In this document: positions 41,601 through 53,853 of the stretch, piece after piece
How the letters are laid out: the number at the start of each line of letters is the position of its first letter
Numbering within the stretch: the first letter of the stretch is position 1
Source of the DNA: Glandiceps talaboti
Lineage: Eukaryota > Hemichordata > Enteropneusta > Spengelidae
DNA: 64,000 nt
Assembly (NCBI RefSeq): GCF_964340395.1
Contig: NC_135549.1
Span: 17,609,342 to 17,673,341, forward strand
Direction of reading: 5' to 3'
Notes under the pieces: model-generated
What the model was told of the DNA's origin: nothing
What the model saw: the letters and a program-made list of their open reading frames with translations, nothing else
The model's database searches: none
Position numbers and translations under genes: made by a program

Positions 41601-44600
41601 ATGTCCTGCCAACAATCTGACATTTAGTACTGTACATGTAGACTTACCTCCCATGTCCTGCCAACAATCTGACATTTAGTACTGTACATGCAGACTTAGC
41701 TCCCATGACCTGCCAACAATCTGACATTTAGTACTTTACATGCCGACTTACCTCCCATGTCCTGCCAACAATCTGACATTTAGTACTGTACATGCAGACT
41801 TACCTCCCATGACCTGCCCCAATCTGTCATTTAGTACTTTACATGCAGACTTACCTCCCATGTCCTGCCAACAATCTGACATTTAGTACTGTGCATGTAG
41901 ACTTACCTCCCATGTCCTGCCAACAATCTGACATTTAGTACTGTACATGTAGACTTACCTCCCATGTCCTGCCCCCAATCTGACATTTAGTACTGTACAT
42001 GCAGACTTACATCCCATGACCTGCCAACAATCTGACATTTAGTACTGTACATGCAGACTTAACCTCCCATGTCCTGCCAACAATCTGACATTTAGTACTG
42101 TACATGCAGACTTACCTCCCATGACCTGCCAACAATCTGACATTTACTAAGTACTGTACATGCAGACTTACCTCCCATGTCCTGCCAACAATCTGACATT
42201 TAGTACTGTACATGCAGACTTACCTCCCATGTCCTGCCAACAATCTGACATTTAGTACTGTACATGTAGACTTACCTCCCATGTCCTGCCACCAATCTGA
42301 CATTTAGTACTTTACATGCAGACTTACCTCCCATGTCCTGCCAACAATCTGACATTTAGTACTGTACATGTAGACTTACCTCCCATGTCCTGCCCCCAAT
42401 CTGACATTTAGTACTGTACATGTAGACTTACCTACCATGTCCTGCCAACAATCTGACATTTACTAAGTACTGTACATGTAGACTTACCTCCCATGTCCTG
42501 CCAACAATCTGACATTTAGTACTGTACATGTAGACTTACCTCCCATGTCCTGCCCCCAATCTGACATTTAGTACTGTGCATGCAGACTTACCTCCCATGT
42601 CATGCCAACAATCTGACATTTAGTACTATACATGTAGACTTACCTCCCATGTCCTGCCCCCAATCTGACATTTAGTACTGTGCATGCAGACTTACATCCC
42701 ATGACCTGCCAACAATCTGACATTTAGTACTGTACATGCAGACTTACCTCCCATGACCTGCCAACAATCTGACATTTAGTACTTTACATGCAGACTTACC
42801 TCCCATGTCCTGCCAACAATCTGACATTTAGTACTGTACATGTAGACTTACCTCCCATGTCCTGCCAACAATCTGACATTTAGTACTGTACATGTAGACT
42901 TACCTCCCATGTCCTGCCAACAATCTGACATTTAGTACTGTACATACAGACTTACCTCCCATGTCCTGCCAACAATCTGACATTTAGTACTGTACATACA
43001 GACTTACCTCCCATGTCCTGCCAACAATCTGACATTTAGTACTGTACATGTAGACTTACCTCCCATGTCCTGCCAACAATCTGACATTTAGTACTGTACA
43101 TACAGACTTACCTCCCATGTCCTGCCAACAATCTGACATTTAGTACTGTGCATGTAGACTTACCTCCCATGTCCTGCCACCAATCTGACATTTAGTACTG
43201 TACATGCAGACTTACCTCCCATGTCCTGCCAACAATCTGACATTTAGTACTTTACATGCCGACTTACCTCCCATGACCTGCCAACAATCTGGCATCATCA
43301 AATGAATGCATGTAATGCATTGCCTCCTCAGCTACTAGCCTGTCCACAGTTGGCTGCAATTCCATAGTGTCACATCTTAGTACAGCTGCACCATATCCCT
43401 GTACACACACAAAACATTTCAATATTGCAATTTCCAAAAACTTGCAGAAGTCAATGGAAATAGTGGAACATCTTTGCTAGCTAGCATCAAAAAGAAACAA
43501 ATTTACTCCCCCACTTATTGACTATCCTGGTGGAAATTTTATTTCAGTAATCCTCTTAATTAAGATACCTAATACATTATACCATGTGCAAGCCAACTTG
43601 TATGTCTTCCAACAAAAAACATGGAATTTATACCCTAGTTGATCGACATCACAGAGATGTTATAACAATGTATGTCTACGTCATTCAAAATTACCTTTAC
43701 TCTATTTGAATTTTATATATTATGCTTTAAATAATTTGTTATTCCTCAAAATTTTCGCCATTCAGTTGGAAAATACTTGTGAAAGGGGGTTGTCACGTCT
43801 TGTTTTCAACCACTACAGGCCCCTTAATTTCCATGGCTGAATGAATGAACGAATGAATAAAAATATTGGTAATTATATAATCTAAAAGTATTGAATTAGT
43901 TTACTTACCTGTATTACAGTTTGTCTGTTATCAGGGGCAGTTATTGGCATCAAAACTAGAGCTTTTAACTTCTGAAGATTTGTCAAATATGCAAATGCTT
44001 TCCCATAATTACCAGCTGACATGGTAACCAACGTCTGTTCTCCAGTAACAGCCTTCTCTGGTACTGATTTCAGCTGATAGATAATGCCCCTGGGTTTGAA
44101 AGATCCTGTCATATACATTGCATAATATTAATATTGACATTAACACTTACATCACCTTAGGCTTAAGGTCATGACCTTTTGGGGGGTCATGGCCTCATTC
44201 TCAGGTGACTGTCAGTTATCAATATATTGGAAATGTCCGATATTTTATTTCACGGTTGATTGAAGAAATTATACATTTGTTAATTGGCATAAAATGGAAA
44301 TAAAAATAATAAATTTCCATTATTTCTAATAAAAACTTTTTGCACTAAAATTCTAAATTGATTTACTATTAAATTTCATTATAAATATTTTCTCAAAAAT
44401 TTAAAATTCATGAGTATATTTATGAATTTTGAGTTTGTGAACATTTGTATAATAAAATTAATAAATCAATTTATGAGTACTATTGTACAAGTGATAGTAT
44501 AAAAACCATTGAGTTCAGTGCAGTTTTTCATCTAAAGTTACCAGAAAAGGGAAGCTACACTTTGTTAATGTTTGGCAGTGAATGAGCACACATGCACAGT

Positions 44601-45746
44601 TGAGAAAGTGTTTGAATTATGCCTTGCATCACCCAGTATGGTCAATGTTTGATTACATCATTATTTGTTCTGTTCATTTGCCAGATGTGGAAGTCAGTGT
44701 CAGTCTGCTCATGAAACATATATGTAAATCATATTATGGGATACATGTATGTAACAATGTTGTTGTTGTTTGGTTGGTTCATTAAAGTGTGCTATATATT
44801 GTGGACTTATCAACTGTATTATAACACAGAAAAAGGAGCCACATTCACCCCTTATAAGATACAAAATATACAAAATTAAATAACCAAATAAATAGTTGCT
44901 ACAATCACATCTCAATTGTGGATGGTGTGTTTCTTATCATTGAAAGCCTTGTCTAGAAAGTTTGTGGTATCAATCAAAGGGAAATTTTGTCATGACTCAT
45001 AATGTTTGGCATTTAATACACCAGTTATCAGTTTTTGTCTCCAAATATTTCCTTAGGTCTTCATAAAGACTGTGGTTAAAAAAAAATTGTGTACTTCATC
45101 TTCGGTTGAATTTTGGCAAAATTCATAATGGAGATGATAATGTAATTATAACGGAGATGTAACCATTGAATGCCAAACGACGCATAATGGTGGGAAACTG
45201 CTGTTGGTGGTATGCTTTAATCCAAAATATTTTATGGAGATAATTTTGTCATTTAATTGTCAAATGAAACGTAAAGAATTTGGATAATGACTTCAGTAGA
45301 TGACAGAGTAACCAACATTTAGCTGTCACCAAGTCCTGCTCTTGTTCTCTGTCACATTTTTCGTTGCTGGGTCAAAAAATTATGACATTTTCAACACAGG
45401 AGAAATAATGAAAAACACAAATTTTTATCAATAATCGTAATAACAATTCTACAAATAGCAGGATTGCATTATTATCAACAACTATACAGCAGTCTACTGC
45501 GCATTGCTTACATTAATTTATTTTATCAATTTACTAATACTAGCAAACGGCTATGACCTTGAGTCATATACCTGTAATCTGCATATTTTCTAATTTCAAG
45601 TGTAAGTCTATCGACGGATCAAAGCCGAACTTGTCCTGCACTTGGTGTAACATTGGGGTGTGAATACATAATGGGCTTTCTTTCACGACCTCGTATGCCA
45701 ATTTCAATTCTTCTAATGTCACCAATGGAGCATCTGGATCGTACAT
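38690..45746 (-). CDS. PLP-dependent fold-type II enzyme, serine racemase / threonine dehydratase family (6 coding exons)
   Basis: Coding exons on the minus strand are 45746-45572, 44105-43909, 43398-43268, 40628-40480, 39730-39638 and 38931-38690 (987 nt, 328 residues; all phases agree). Exon 2 has SFKPRG with the Schiff-base lysine and SAGNYGKAF. Exon 4 has the phosphate-binding CCGGGGLLGG. Exon 5 has TIAAGLAPPYAG, and exon 6 EPSGAAAFAAL and LTGGNV. Length fits the family (about 320-340). By family it eliminates ammonia from L-threonine or L-serine, or racemises serine, in the cytosol. The Ala in SAGN, where mammalian serine racemase has the racemising Ser, and HSFDD favour a dehydratase. 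Intron 4 has a GC donor, and intron 3 holds a minisatellite copied from the exon 3 donor region. AATAAA lies at 38646-38651. It is divergent from SEC13. Confidence 0.92.
38995..39590. repeat. Minisatellite in the last intron of the dehydratase gene
   Basis: Irregular units of about 45-55 bp (ACTCCACTGGTAAT, GGGACACTACATGAAG, TACAGGGGGATATAC). This is the parent of the arrays in the two Ly6 introns. Open frames across it are not coding. Confidence 0.85.
41226..43267. repeat. 52-bp minisatellite carrying the 5' splice site of dehydratase exon 3
   Basis: About 39 near-identical units, mostly 52 bp. Read on the gene's strand each unit contains CAGATTGTTGGCAGGACATG then GGAG|GTAAGT. That is the last ~25 bases of exon 3 with its donor, followed by intron sequence TGCATGTACAGTACTAAATG. 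The genuine exon 3 end (43268) forms the first unit. Variants include CTACATG for TGCATG, CCCCAATC for CAACAATC on the plus strand, and a few indels. Confidence 0.95.
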
Positions 45747-45967
45747 ATTGATATGTTCACAAATTTTAAGTTTGTTACTGAAGTTTGTTGCAGCACATCC
45801 TCCTTCTGACCTCAGTCAACTCAATTAACCCGGAAGGAAATTCTAATTTAGCGTCACACGCATGCGCAATCGTTGAAAGCGAGGCTACAAGTACCGTAGT
45901 GCCACGTTAGATCATCTTACGACAACACTGTATTGATCATTTTTTTCTGGTACAAAATCAAGGAAAT
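45747..45967. promoter_or_regulatory. Presumed bidirectional promoter between the dehydratase gene and SEC13
   Basis: Only 221 bp separate the two divergent start codons. The interval contains CCGGAAG (45830-45836), an ETS/GABP-type site, and GCATGCGCA (45860-45868), an NRF1-type half site. Both are typical of TATA-less housekeeping divergent promoters in animals. Transcription starts were not mapped. Confidence 0.55.
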
Positions 45968-48900
45968 ATGGTAAGTTTTTGTAATTACAACCATTTTAAC
46001 TGTTATCGCTTTTATCATTGATGTCACTGAGGGCCGAAAATTGAAGAACTAAGTCTGAGTCTTGGATTCCGACGTTTCCGGCTGCTAATCTTGTGTTGGG
46101 ATGGGGATACCACAATGTACACGTAGTATTGTTATAATATATGTAATACCATGGACGTATTAGTGAGACTAATACATCCATATTAATACTAAAACGTAGT
46201 TCATCTGGCATCGGATAGGCTGGCTTCCAAGTTTACAGTAAACCACTCTATGATCGCAGACACTGCAATACTTCACATGACAAGGGAAGTGCAAGTGTTA
46301 TCAGCTGTTTTCATATCCCCATAGCATAGGCTATGAGTCTGACATCACTCTGCTTACTAGTGGTATGAATACTGCACTTTGTATTTGTATAATCTGAAAC
46401 ACCAACGACCACAAAACCACAGTAAAGAATGGATGGTCGGTTTATGAATAACCGCCAAACAATATATGTTACTTGAAGACTAGCTCATCACTCTGCAATA
46501 ATATGGGTACTCATAGACCCTCCACCTGGGTGGAGGGTCTATGGGGTACTAGACTGTATACAGGACATATCACACACTTGAACAGTTTCAAGTTATTCCC
46601 ATGGGTGTATCAGTGACATCATGGAGGTAGCTACCTTCATGGTCTCACTGATATATCCATGTTCTGTCATTATGATATGACTCTACATGTATATGCATGT
46701 GTTGTGTGTGTGTAGCATCTGAAGGTTAGTGGCCACTGGATACATAAACCTAACACGGTCCGTGTATATGCCGTCCATTTGTTTTTCGTTTGTCTATTGC
46801 AAACAAGAAAAACGAAAAACCAGTGACTGCTTCGTTTTTCGTTTTTCGTTTTCTCAATCGGTAAACGAAAAACGAAAAACAATTTGTTTTTCGTTTTTCG
46901 TGTCATCGATCGGAAAACAGAACAAGGAAAACTAATTGTTTTTTCCATTGCCGTTTCGTTTTATGATAATACAAAAACGGTAAACAAACCCTGCTCCTTT
47001 TTTCGTTTTTCATTTAACACAATTAATCAATGAAAACGAAAAACCTACCCGTGTTCATTTTTCATTTTTCGCTTTGATGGTGAGAAAAGGAATCAAGAAA
47101 AACGACTCATTCTCTATCACCGTATACTCAATCGATAGTAAACAAACTGTCTGTGTCCGTTTTTCGTTTTTCGTTTTTCCTTTTATAGTCGGAACAAAAG
47201 AAAACGAAAAGCGCCATCTGTGTTCATTTTCTATTTCATAAATCAAAACCTGCTTTTCTTTTGTCTTTATTTAAATACTCGTGATATTGCAAATCTTGCC
47301 CCCCCCCCCCCCCCCCGGCTTGACCCACACATTTGAAAAGAATGGTTTCGCTAGAAGCACACGTTAGTACGGTAGAGCACCTCATAGTAAATGAGGGGAG
47401 AACGCATTTGCAAGTGGCATAAAACTTAAAAGCACAACATGGAGATAGTAAAGGCTTTTCAGAAAGAAGCGTGAGGAGACTGTGTGTAGTCTATCACATC
47501 AAAACCGGCAGTAGAGCTAGAGTCTCTGGCAGACAGCTAGATGATGCTGTTCAGGGTGCCATTGAATAGGAGAGTAGCGAATAATATGTCATAGTTCATG
47601 TACACGCATACACACTGCACACATGGTTATTATGTATCTCACCAGTGATCACGTATTTTAGTGGACTCGGACCGGCCAGACCACACAGTTATGGCTTTCT
47701 TTGACATTTCATAAAGTTTATTGTTAACTGACAGTTGAAATTTACATCATGCTACACACGCCCGCACGTACAAACATGGCATGTTTTAGGTGTTCATTCA
47801 ACTTTCAGTGGACCCCGGCCGGCCCCGGGTGCGGACCATAGATACATTTCATTAGCTACAATGTTACACATCGATATGCAAATTTCCCAGTCAATCCATG
47901 GAGCGCGCGGGCGGGGCCGGGGTCATGAACGACCTACTATACTGCACCGGCTATATAATATTTAGAAACGTAGGGAAAACCAACGCACATGTAATGGTCA
48001 TATCATACTGTACACGGTCCAAATTGGTTTAAACCTTTGATACTATATGCACATATCATTGTTAATTTTTATGCTCAATTTTCAAAAAGCTGAATGTGTG
48101 ACACTATCGTTCATATTCTTTATCAGTGTTGTCACTTTTTACACATATAAAGTTAGCGAGCGCATGATAGACATTTACTTATTACGTGTATGATCTGTTG
48201 ATTCTACCATGTCATAAAAAGGAGATAAAGGGCCTAGGAAAACAGTGCAGGTTTTGATTTATCGTTATATGATCGACAGAACGATCGCGAGTAATTGAAA
48301 ATGAACACAAATGGCGCCTTTCGTTTTCTTTTGTTTCGACTATAAAACGAAAAACGAAAAACGGACACAGACAGTTTGTTTACTATCGATTGAGTATACG
48401 GTGATAGAGTCGTTTTTCTTGGTTCCTTTTCTCACCATCAAAGCGAAAAATGAAAAATGAACACGGGTAGGTTTTTCGTTTTCATTGATTAATTGTGTTA
48501 AATGAAAAACGAAAAAAGGAACAGGGTTTGTTTACCGTTTTTGCATTATTATAAAACGAAACGGCAATGGAAAAAACAATTAGTTTTCCTTGTTCTGTTT
48601 TCCGATCGATGACACGAAAAACGAAAAACAAATTGTTTTTCGTTTACCGATCGAGAAAACGAAAAACGAAAAACGAAGCAGGCATTGGTTTTTCGTTTTT
48701 CTTGTTTGCAATAGACAAACGAAAAACAAATGGACGGTATATACACGGACCTAACACCTAGTAATGGTGCAATCTCTCATTTTCGCTTCATTTTTTTAAT
48801 CAGTCAAGGTTATCCAATATTGCATTACTTATGTTGTTTAAAGGTAATGTTTACTATGTAAACCACTCGCCTCTTTACGACTGCGCTTAACAGACACCCC

Positions 48901-51900
48901 CCACACACACACATAGAGGGTTTTCGTTGCGTCAGCAGAGAAATGTGCTCCAGCTTCCAACAATGTATTAAGTCTTGTATGTATTGTTCAAAGCAAGCAT
49001 TGTATTATTGTAACAAGTATTTCAACCACGTCAGTAAATGAAACCTTGCATTTTGCATCCTTGTTTTTTTCTAGGTGTCCATAGTAAATACAGTTGATAC
49101 GGCTCATGAAGACATGATTGTAAGTATATATATGCCATTTTTATGTACTATGCTGATGGGAAAACATGTAATTTTACAATCAAATCTGTGCAAAGCTTTT
49201 GTCTGTTGGTCAGAGTACAATACGTGTACATAATGAAACTGGATTATACATGTAGTGCTACTAGCTATGTTTATCTAAATGAAAGAAATGTCAAATTTCA
49301 AAATGCACTAATAGAACTTGTCCAGAGACTCTTCTTGGTGTTACTATCTGAGTCTCAAGAGGCTCTCTGTACCAAGATGTTACACTAAGATAGTTACATC
49401 AACATAAATCCCTGGACTAACAGGTAACTAGAGCAAAAAAACAAGCCCAACACATTAAGAGGAAGAAAGGATATGTTGTATAATTCAAAGGGTAAGATAT
49501 CTGTTCAAGTTTAACTATTATGTGCCAAAAACTGAATCTGTTGGACTTGTTTGTGAGTGGAACTTTGCTACGATAGGTTTACTAGTACTGGTGCAGTGGT
49601 GACTAGATGAATCAAATACTCTGTTATAAAAGATGCCTGCCATTGATTTCTCTCCCAGCATGATGCCCAAATGGACTACTATGGTATTCGACTAGCCACA
49701 TGTTCATCAGACAGAACTGTCAAACTATTTGATGTAAAAAATGGACAACAGACACTTGTGGCAACTTTAACAGGGTAAGAATCCTTCAAGTTTATGTAAG
49801 ATGTACTGTACGCAGCAGCACTTCTGTCTGGAACGTTGAGTTTGTGACATCTCATCGATACTCTCAATTTGCTTTAAAATCTCTTACTTGTCAGCTGTGT
49901 TATTACACTGCAGCTCACTTTGTATACACTGTGAGGTCAGTTTCTGGTATTGAGTTTTCTTTCGCGAATTTTCAGTTTCTGGAATTTTGTTGAGGCCAGT
50001 CCTACAACTGTACATGTATGCAGGTGTATGTGATATGGAATATATTGTTAGGTGATGATATACATATTTAGACATTTTTTGTTTTACATTTACTTTGTAT
50101 GTATTACAGGCATGAAGGACCAGTCTGGCAGGTGGCGTGGGCACATCCAATGTATGGAAATCTATTAGCATCATGTTCCTATGACAGAAAAGTAATTATA
50201 TGGAAAGAAACAGCTGGAACCTGGGATAAACTTTATGAATATAATAATCATGATTCTTCAGGTAAGGTTGATGTTTCATTAAATCGACTAGATTATTGAA
50301 ATCAGACACCACACATCATTTTGTGGTGACCTTTAAACTCCTGATGTTCTTAAGTTTGTAATGTAATGATTGAAATATTGTCCAATGCATAGCAATAATT
50401 AGTCTGAGAGATTGTGATGTCATTTAGGTGGGTTGAACTTATTACATATTAGCGGAAACAACAATTTGATTTTTCAGGCTACATGTAATATGACATGAAA
50501 GACTAAGAAGAGTATGTTTTGTCTGAATATCAAGTACAATATCCTTGTATGCATATATAAATCAACTTACTACTAAATACAGCTTATGTGGAAGCATTGC
50601 AATTAAGTAATGTGTGACATCTTCAAAGTCAAATTCTATCTATTGTTAAAATGTCTTAATCAATATGCTAAATTCATACTAGAGCAGATATTTGTTTCAC
50701 AGATTGGTTGTCGGTGTACACCTGATGTGTATCTTCCTAGTAGTTGATACATATATTTATTTCTAATAGCAAATACACAGCTGACCATTGCCCCTAACTT
50801 TCTAACTGGTATGTGCATGATAGACATGTACTGGGGAAGTTGTAAACTCTACATTTAGCAAACAGATGGTAAACTTGTGATTTATGCTTGTTAGCAAAGC
50901 AGGTCTGTGAATGTTAAACTCTTTTTCTTTTAACAGTTAATTCAGTTTGTTGGGCACCACATGAATTTGGATTGGTTTTGGTATGCGGGTCATCTGATGG
51001 AACTGTATCAGTTTTATCAAGTAGTGGGGACGGTACATGGGAAACAAAGAAAATCAACAATGCTCACTCGGTAAGGATCATTTTTATAAATTTGTGTTGT
51101 GGTAAGGTTTGGGAACCCCATTAATAATGGTGTAGGCTGATGATATATAACTTTCATAGATTTCTACACCTTTGCAGCTGATACCTTATATCATAATTTG
51201 GTGTGGAACCCTGGTAAATACGTAGGGAATTCTGGTAGACCATAGACCCTCCGGTAGACTTTATGTACTTAACACTCTTAACAGAAATATGGGGTAAAAA
51301 CCCAAGTGAGTTTGATCACAGGTATTATTTTGAAGGGAGGGTCTGTCATTTCGTAGTTTTTCAAATTTGGTCTTGTCCAATCTTCAACATTAGCATGGAT
51401 GTCCCAAATTCAATGTTAGCCAAGGTGTGATGAGTTGATGAGTCAAAATCGAGTCCCAGAAGCACAGCCACACAAGCAGGGCTATTTGGTTTCCTCTTGT
51501 GTCCTAATTGTACCAACATTTCACATCCTATTTTTAAGTTGAAAGTGCAATAGTATCTGTTTAAATTATATATACAAATGATAAACGTTCATTCATTATT
51601 TTGTGATATTCATTTTTCATTCATGGTGTCACTTTTTAGTCAAAGATTGAAGACAATCTCTAAATAAGGCTATTAAGCTAACATGACACTGAAAGTGATA
51701 GATATGATTATATGTAATGTTTTATTCATCCTTTCAAACAGATTGGTTGCAATGCTGTCAGCTGGGCACCTGCAGTAGTACCAGGCTCACTTATAGAACA
51801 ACCAGCAGCAGCCAAACCAACCACAGTCAAAAGATTTGTGTCTGGAGGATGTGATAATTTAGTTAAAATTTGGAAGTAAGTTGATATTTCATTAAATTCC

Positions 51901-52172
51901 TCAATGTTTGTCATGTATGTTATTCATAAACTATGGATTACAGTAGATTTGAATACAGTCTCTCTCTCTCTGCCTTTTTATGTCCTTGTCTCTTTCTGTC
52001 TGTGTCTGTCTGTGTCTGTGTCTGCCAGTAACATTTGTCTCATCTCATCTCATCTCATCTCATCTCATCTCATCTCATCTCATCTCTGTCTCTTTCTGTC
52101 TTTGTCTTTGTTTGTCTTTGTTTCTGTCTTTGTGTCTTTGTGTCTTTGTGTCTTTGTGTCTGTCTGTCTTTG

Positions 52173-52229
<57 letters not shown>

Positions 52230-52246
52230 GCCTGTCTCTGCCTGCC

Positions 52247-52321
<75 letters not shown>

Positions 52322-53853
52322 GTCTGACCCTCGACAGTAAGGCCAAACTGGCATTTTACTTGCTGTATAGTTGATGAATTATTGACTTGCGATAATCACA
52401 TGAATGGTGTTGAACTATGTAGAACTCCTAAACATTCTAAGAATTTCTGGTATTATAGAGAAGAAGATGGCCAATGGAAAGAAGAACAAAAATTAGAAGC
52501 ACATAGTGATTGGGTTAGAGATGTAGCGTGGGCACCCTCTATCGGTTTACCTCATAGTACTATTGCAAGTTGTTCACAAGATGGTAGAGTTATTATATGG
52601 ACCAGTGATGATAGCACAAATAGTATGTGGACTCCAAAGGTGAGTTGATTTATGTTTACAAAGGTATCTATAATCTTAGCTTCACGGCCAATCTCTGCTT
52701 GTTAAGAGTCTGGAAAGGTATATATATAAAAGTGAATTTTATTACACTTCCTGTTTAGGGCGGAACACTTTCCCTGACACTTTTATGTATACAACGTGTA
52801 GTAACTAGATTATATACATTGGGTTGTTTGTGTTGTAATTAAAAAGTAACCTGAAAACTGATATTGCCCACTGCTTTGTTGTAATGTTGACTTCCTGAGG
52901 CATAACTTTGTAAGGTCCACTGTACTGCATAGCTATTATGTAAACACCATAAGGCCATTTGTATGCAGCCATACTTATATATTCTGGTTTATCAGAAAAA
53001 CAACAACAAAAGATTGTACAGTTTTGCCATTGGGGGCGCTGTTCAGAAATGGGTGGGCATGATAATTGAGCAATATAGCCACCTGTGAAATACTCGTTAT
53101 TTCCCATTGTTTTACAGAAAAGTTTGGTTGCATTCTCAACCAGTTGAAACATAAATTAATGCTAGCTTTGTTTCAGATTAAGTGATTTTCAGGAACTCAG
53201 GGAATTGTGTCTAGCGACATTTTGTTGACTGCTTTATGTACTGTTGAGATTTAGCCCACATTTTTCATCATCTAGAGTACCCCTTGTAACATTACTTTTG
53301 AAAATGATGGGGGGGGGGGGGGGGGGGAGACCAGGTATGGTGAATTATAACATGTATTTATTAGTTATAAAGTATATGTTGAATATTAAATCATGTAATT
53401 ACTATTTGTTTTAAATTTAGATTCTCAATAAATTTAATGATGTTGTATGGCATGTGAGTTGGTCTGTTACTGGTAATATCCTAGCAGTGTCTGGAGGTGA
53501 TAACAAGGTATGTAAAAAACCCAGAAAGTCTCAAGAGTCCCTTGTTGAAATCTTGTCAAAGATGTAGAACTTCAATAGTAAATGTATTGGTACAGGAGTA
53601 AATTGACGCTTGTATATCAAAGAGGCATGTAACTGAAAATTTGGGCCAGGTTACTTTTCAGAAGAGTCCAAAAACATTAAAAGTGAGAGTCATGATGTTT
53701 AGTTGATAGACCATTGCGTTGTTAATATTTGTGTTTGATTGTGTCTTACAGGTTAGTTTATGGAAGGAGTCTTTGGAAGGCCAATGGGTGTGCGTCAGCG
53801 ATGTCAACAAAGGTCAAGGTCAAACTCAAGCTGAAGGACAGCCTGAACAGTAA
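45968..53853 (+). CDS. SEC13: SEC13, WD40 protein of the COPII coat and nuclear pore (9 coding exons)
   Basis: Coding exons are 45968-45970, 49075-49119, 49659-49774, 50110-50261, 50937-51070, 51742-51875, 52459-52639, 53421-53507 and 53752-53853 (954 nt, 317 residues; human SEC13 has 322). Exon 1 encodes only Met. The protein starts [20 protein letters not shown] and has six WD-type blades, with the hallmark [39 protein letters not shown] and [20 protein letters not shown]. It ends in [17 protein letters not shown]13 pairs with SEC31 in the outer COPII cage at ER exit sites and with NUP145C/NUP96 in the nuclear pore Y-complex, and acts in the GATOR2 complex. All introns are GT-AG. Intron 1 holds a 2-kb inverted-repeat element, intron 6 a large (TCTG)n tract. 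It is divergent from the dehydratase gene. Confidence 0.97.
46512..46543. mobile_element. 32-bp palindromic micro-insertion with 7-bp direct repeats (site C, SEC13 intron 1)
   Basis: CATAGACCCTCCACC and GGTGGAGGGTCTATG are separated by TG and flanked by GGGTACT at 46505-46511 and 46544-46550. Confidence 0.75.
46757..48751. mobile_element. Transposon with ~500-bp terminal inverted repeats in SEC13 intron 1
   Basis: The left arm (46757 to about 47265) and right arm (about 48250 to 48751) are inverted copies with few differences. They start GGTCCGTGTATATGCCGTCC on the left and GGTCCGTGTATATACCGTCC on the reversed right end. A 6-bp duplication TAACAC flanks it (46751-46756, 48752-48757). The arms are built from many CGTTTTT / AAAAACG heptads. 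The 1-kb centre has a poly-C run (47300-47316) and GC-rich CCGGCCGG stretches but no transposase. It is non-autonomous; the superfamily is not recognised. Confidence 0.85.
51241..51252. mobile_element. 12-bp half-palindrome insertion with 7-bp direct repeats (site D, SEC13 intron 5)
   Basis: CATAGACCCTCC is flanked directly by GGTAGAC at 51234-51240 and 51253-51259; only one arm of the palindrome is present. Confidence 0.6.
51958..52325 (+). repeat. (TCTC)n, (CTCAT)n and (TCTG)n microsatellites in SEC13 intron 6
   Basis: About ten CATCT pentamers at 52036-52086, TCTTTG-type repeats, then more than 35 TCTG units to 52318, broken once near 52230. It ends 135 bp before the exon 7 acceptor. Long frames here are repeat artefacts. 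Confidence 0.97.
53309..53328 (+). repeat. Poly-G run in SEC13 intron 7
   Basis: A run of about 18 G residues, 90 bp upstream of the exon 8 acceptor. Confidence 0.9.

Noticed and set aside
41226-43267. CRISPR-like regular repeat array
   Set aside because: Units are contiguous 52-bp tandem repeats without unique spacers, in an animal intron; it is a minisatellite.
46670-47246. Open frames rich in KTKNEKR / CFSFVY in the inverted arms (also 48549-48761)
   Set aside because: They translate the AAAAACG heptad repeats of transposon arms and appear mirrored in both arms.
51904-52374. Open frames of 90-156 codons on both strands in SEC13 intron 6
   Set aside because: Repeats of CTCAT and TCTG; they lie between proven SEC13 exons.
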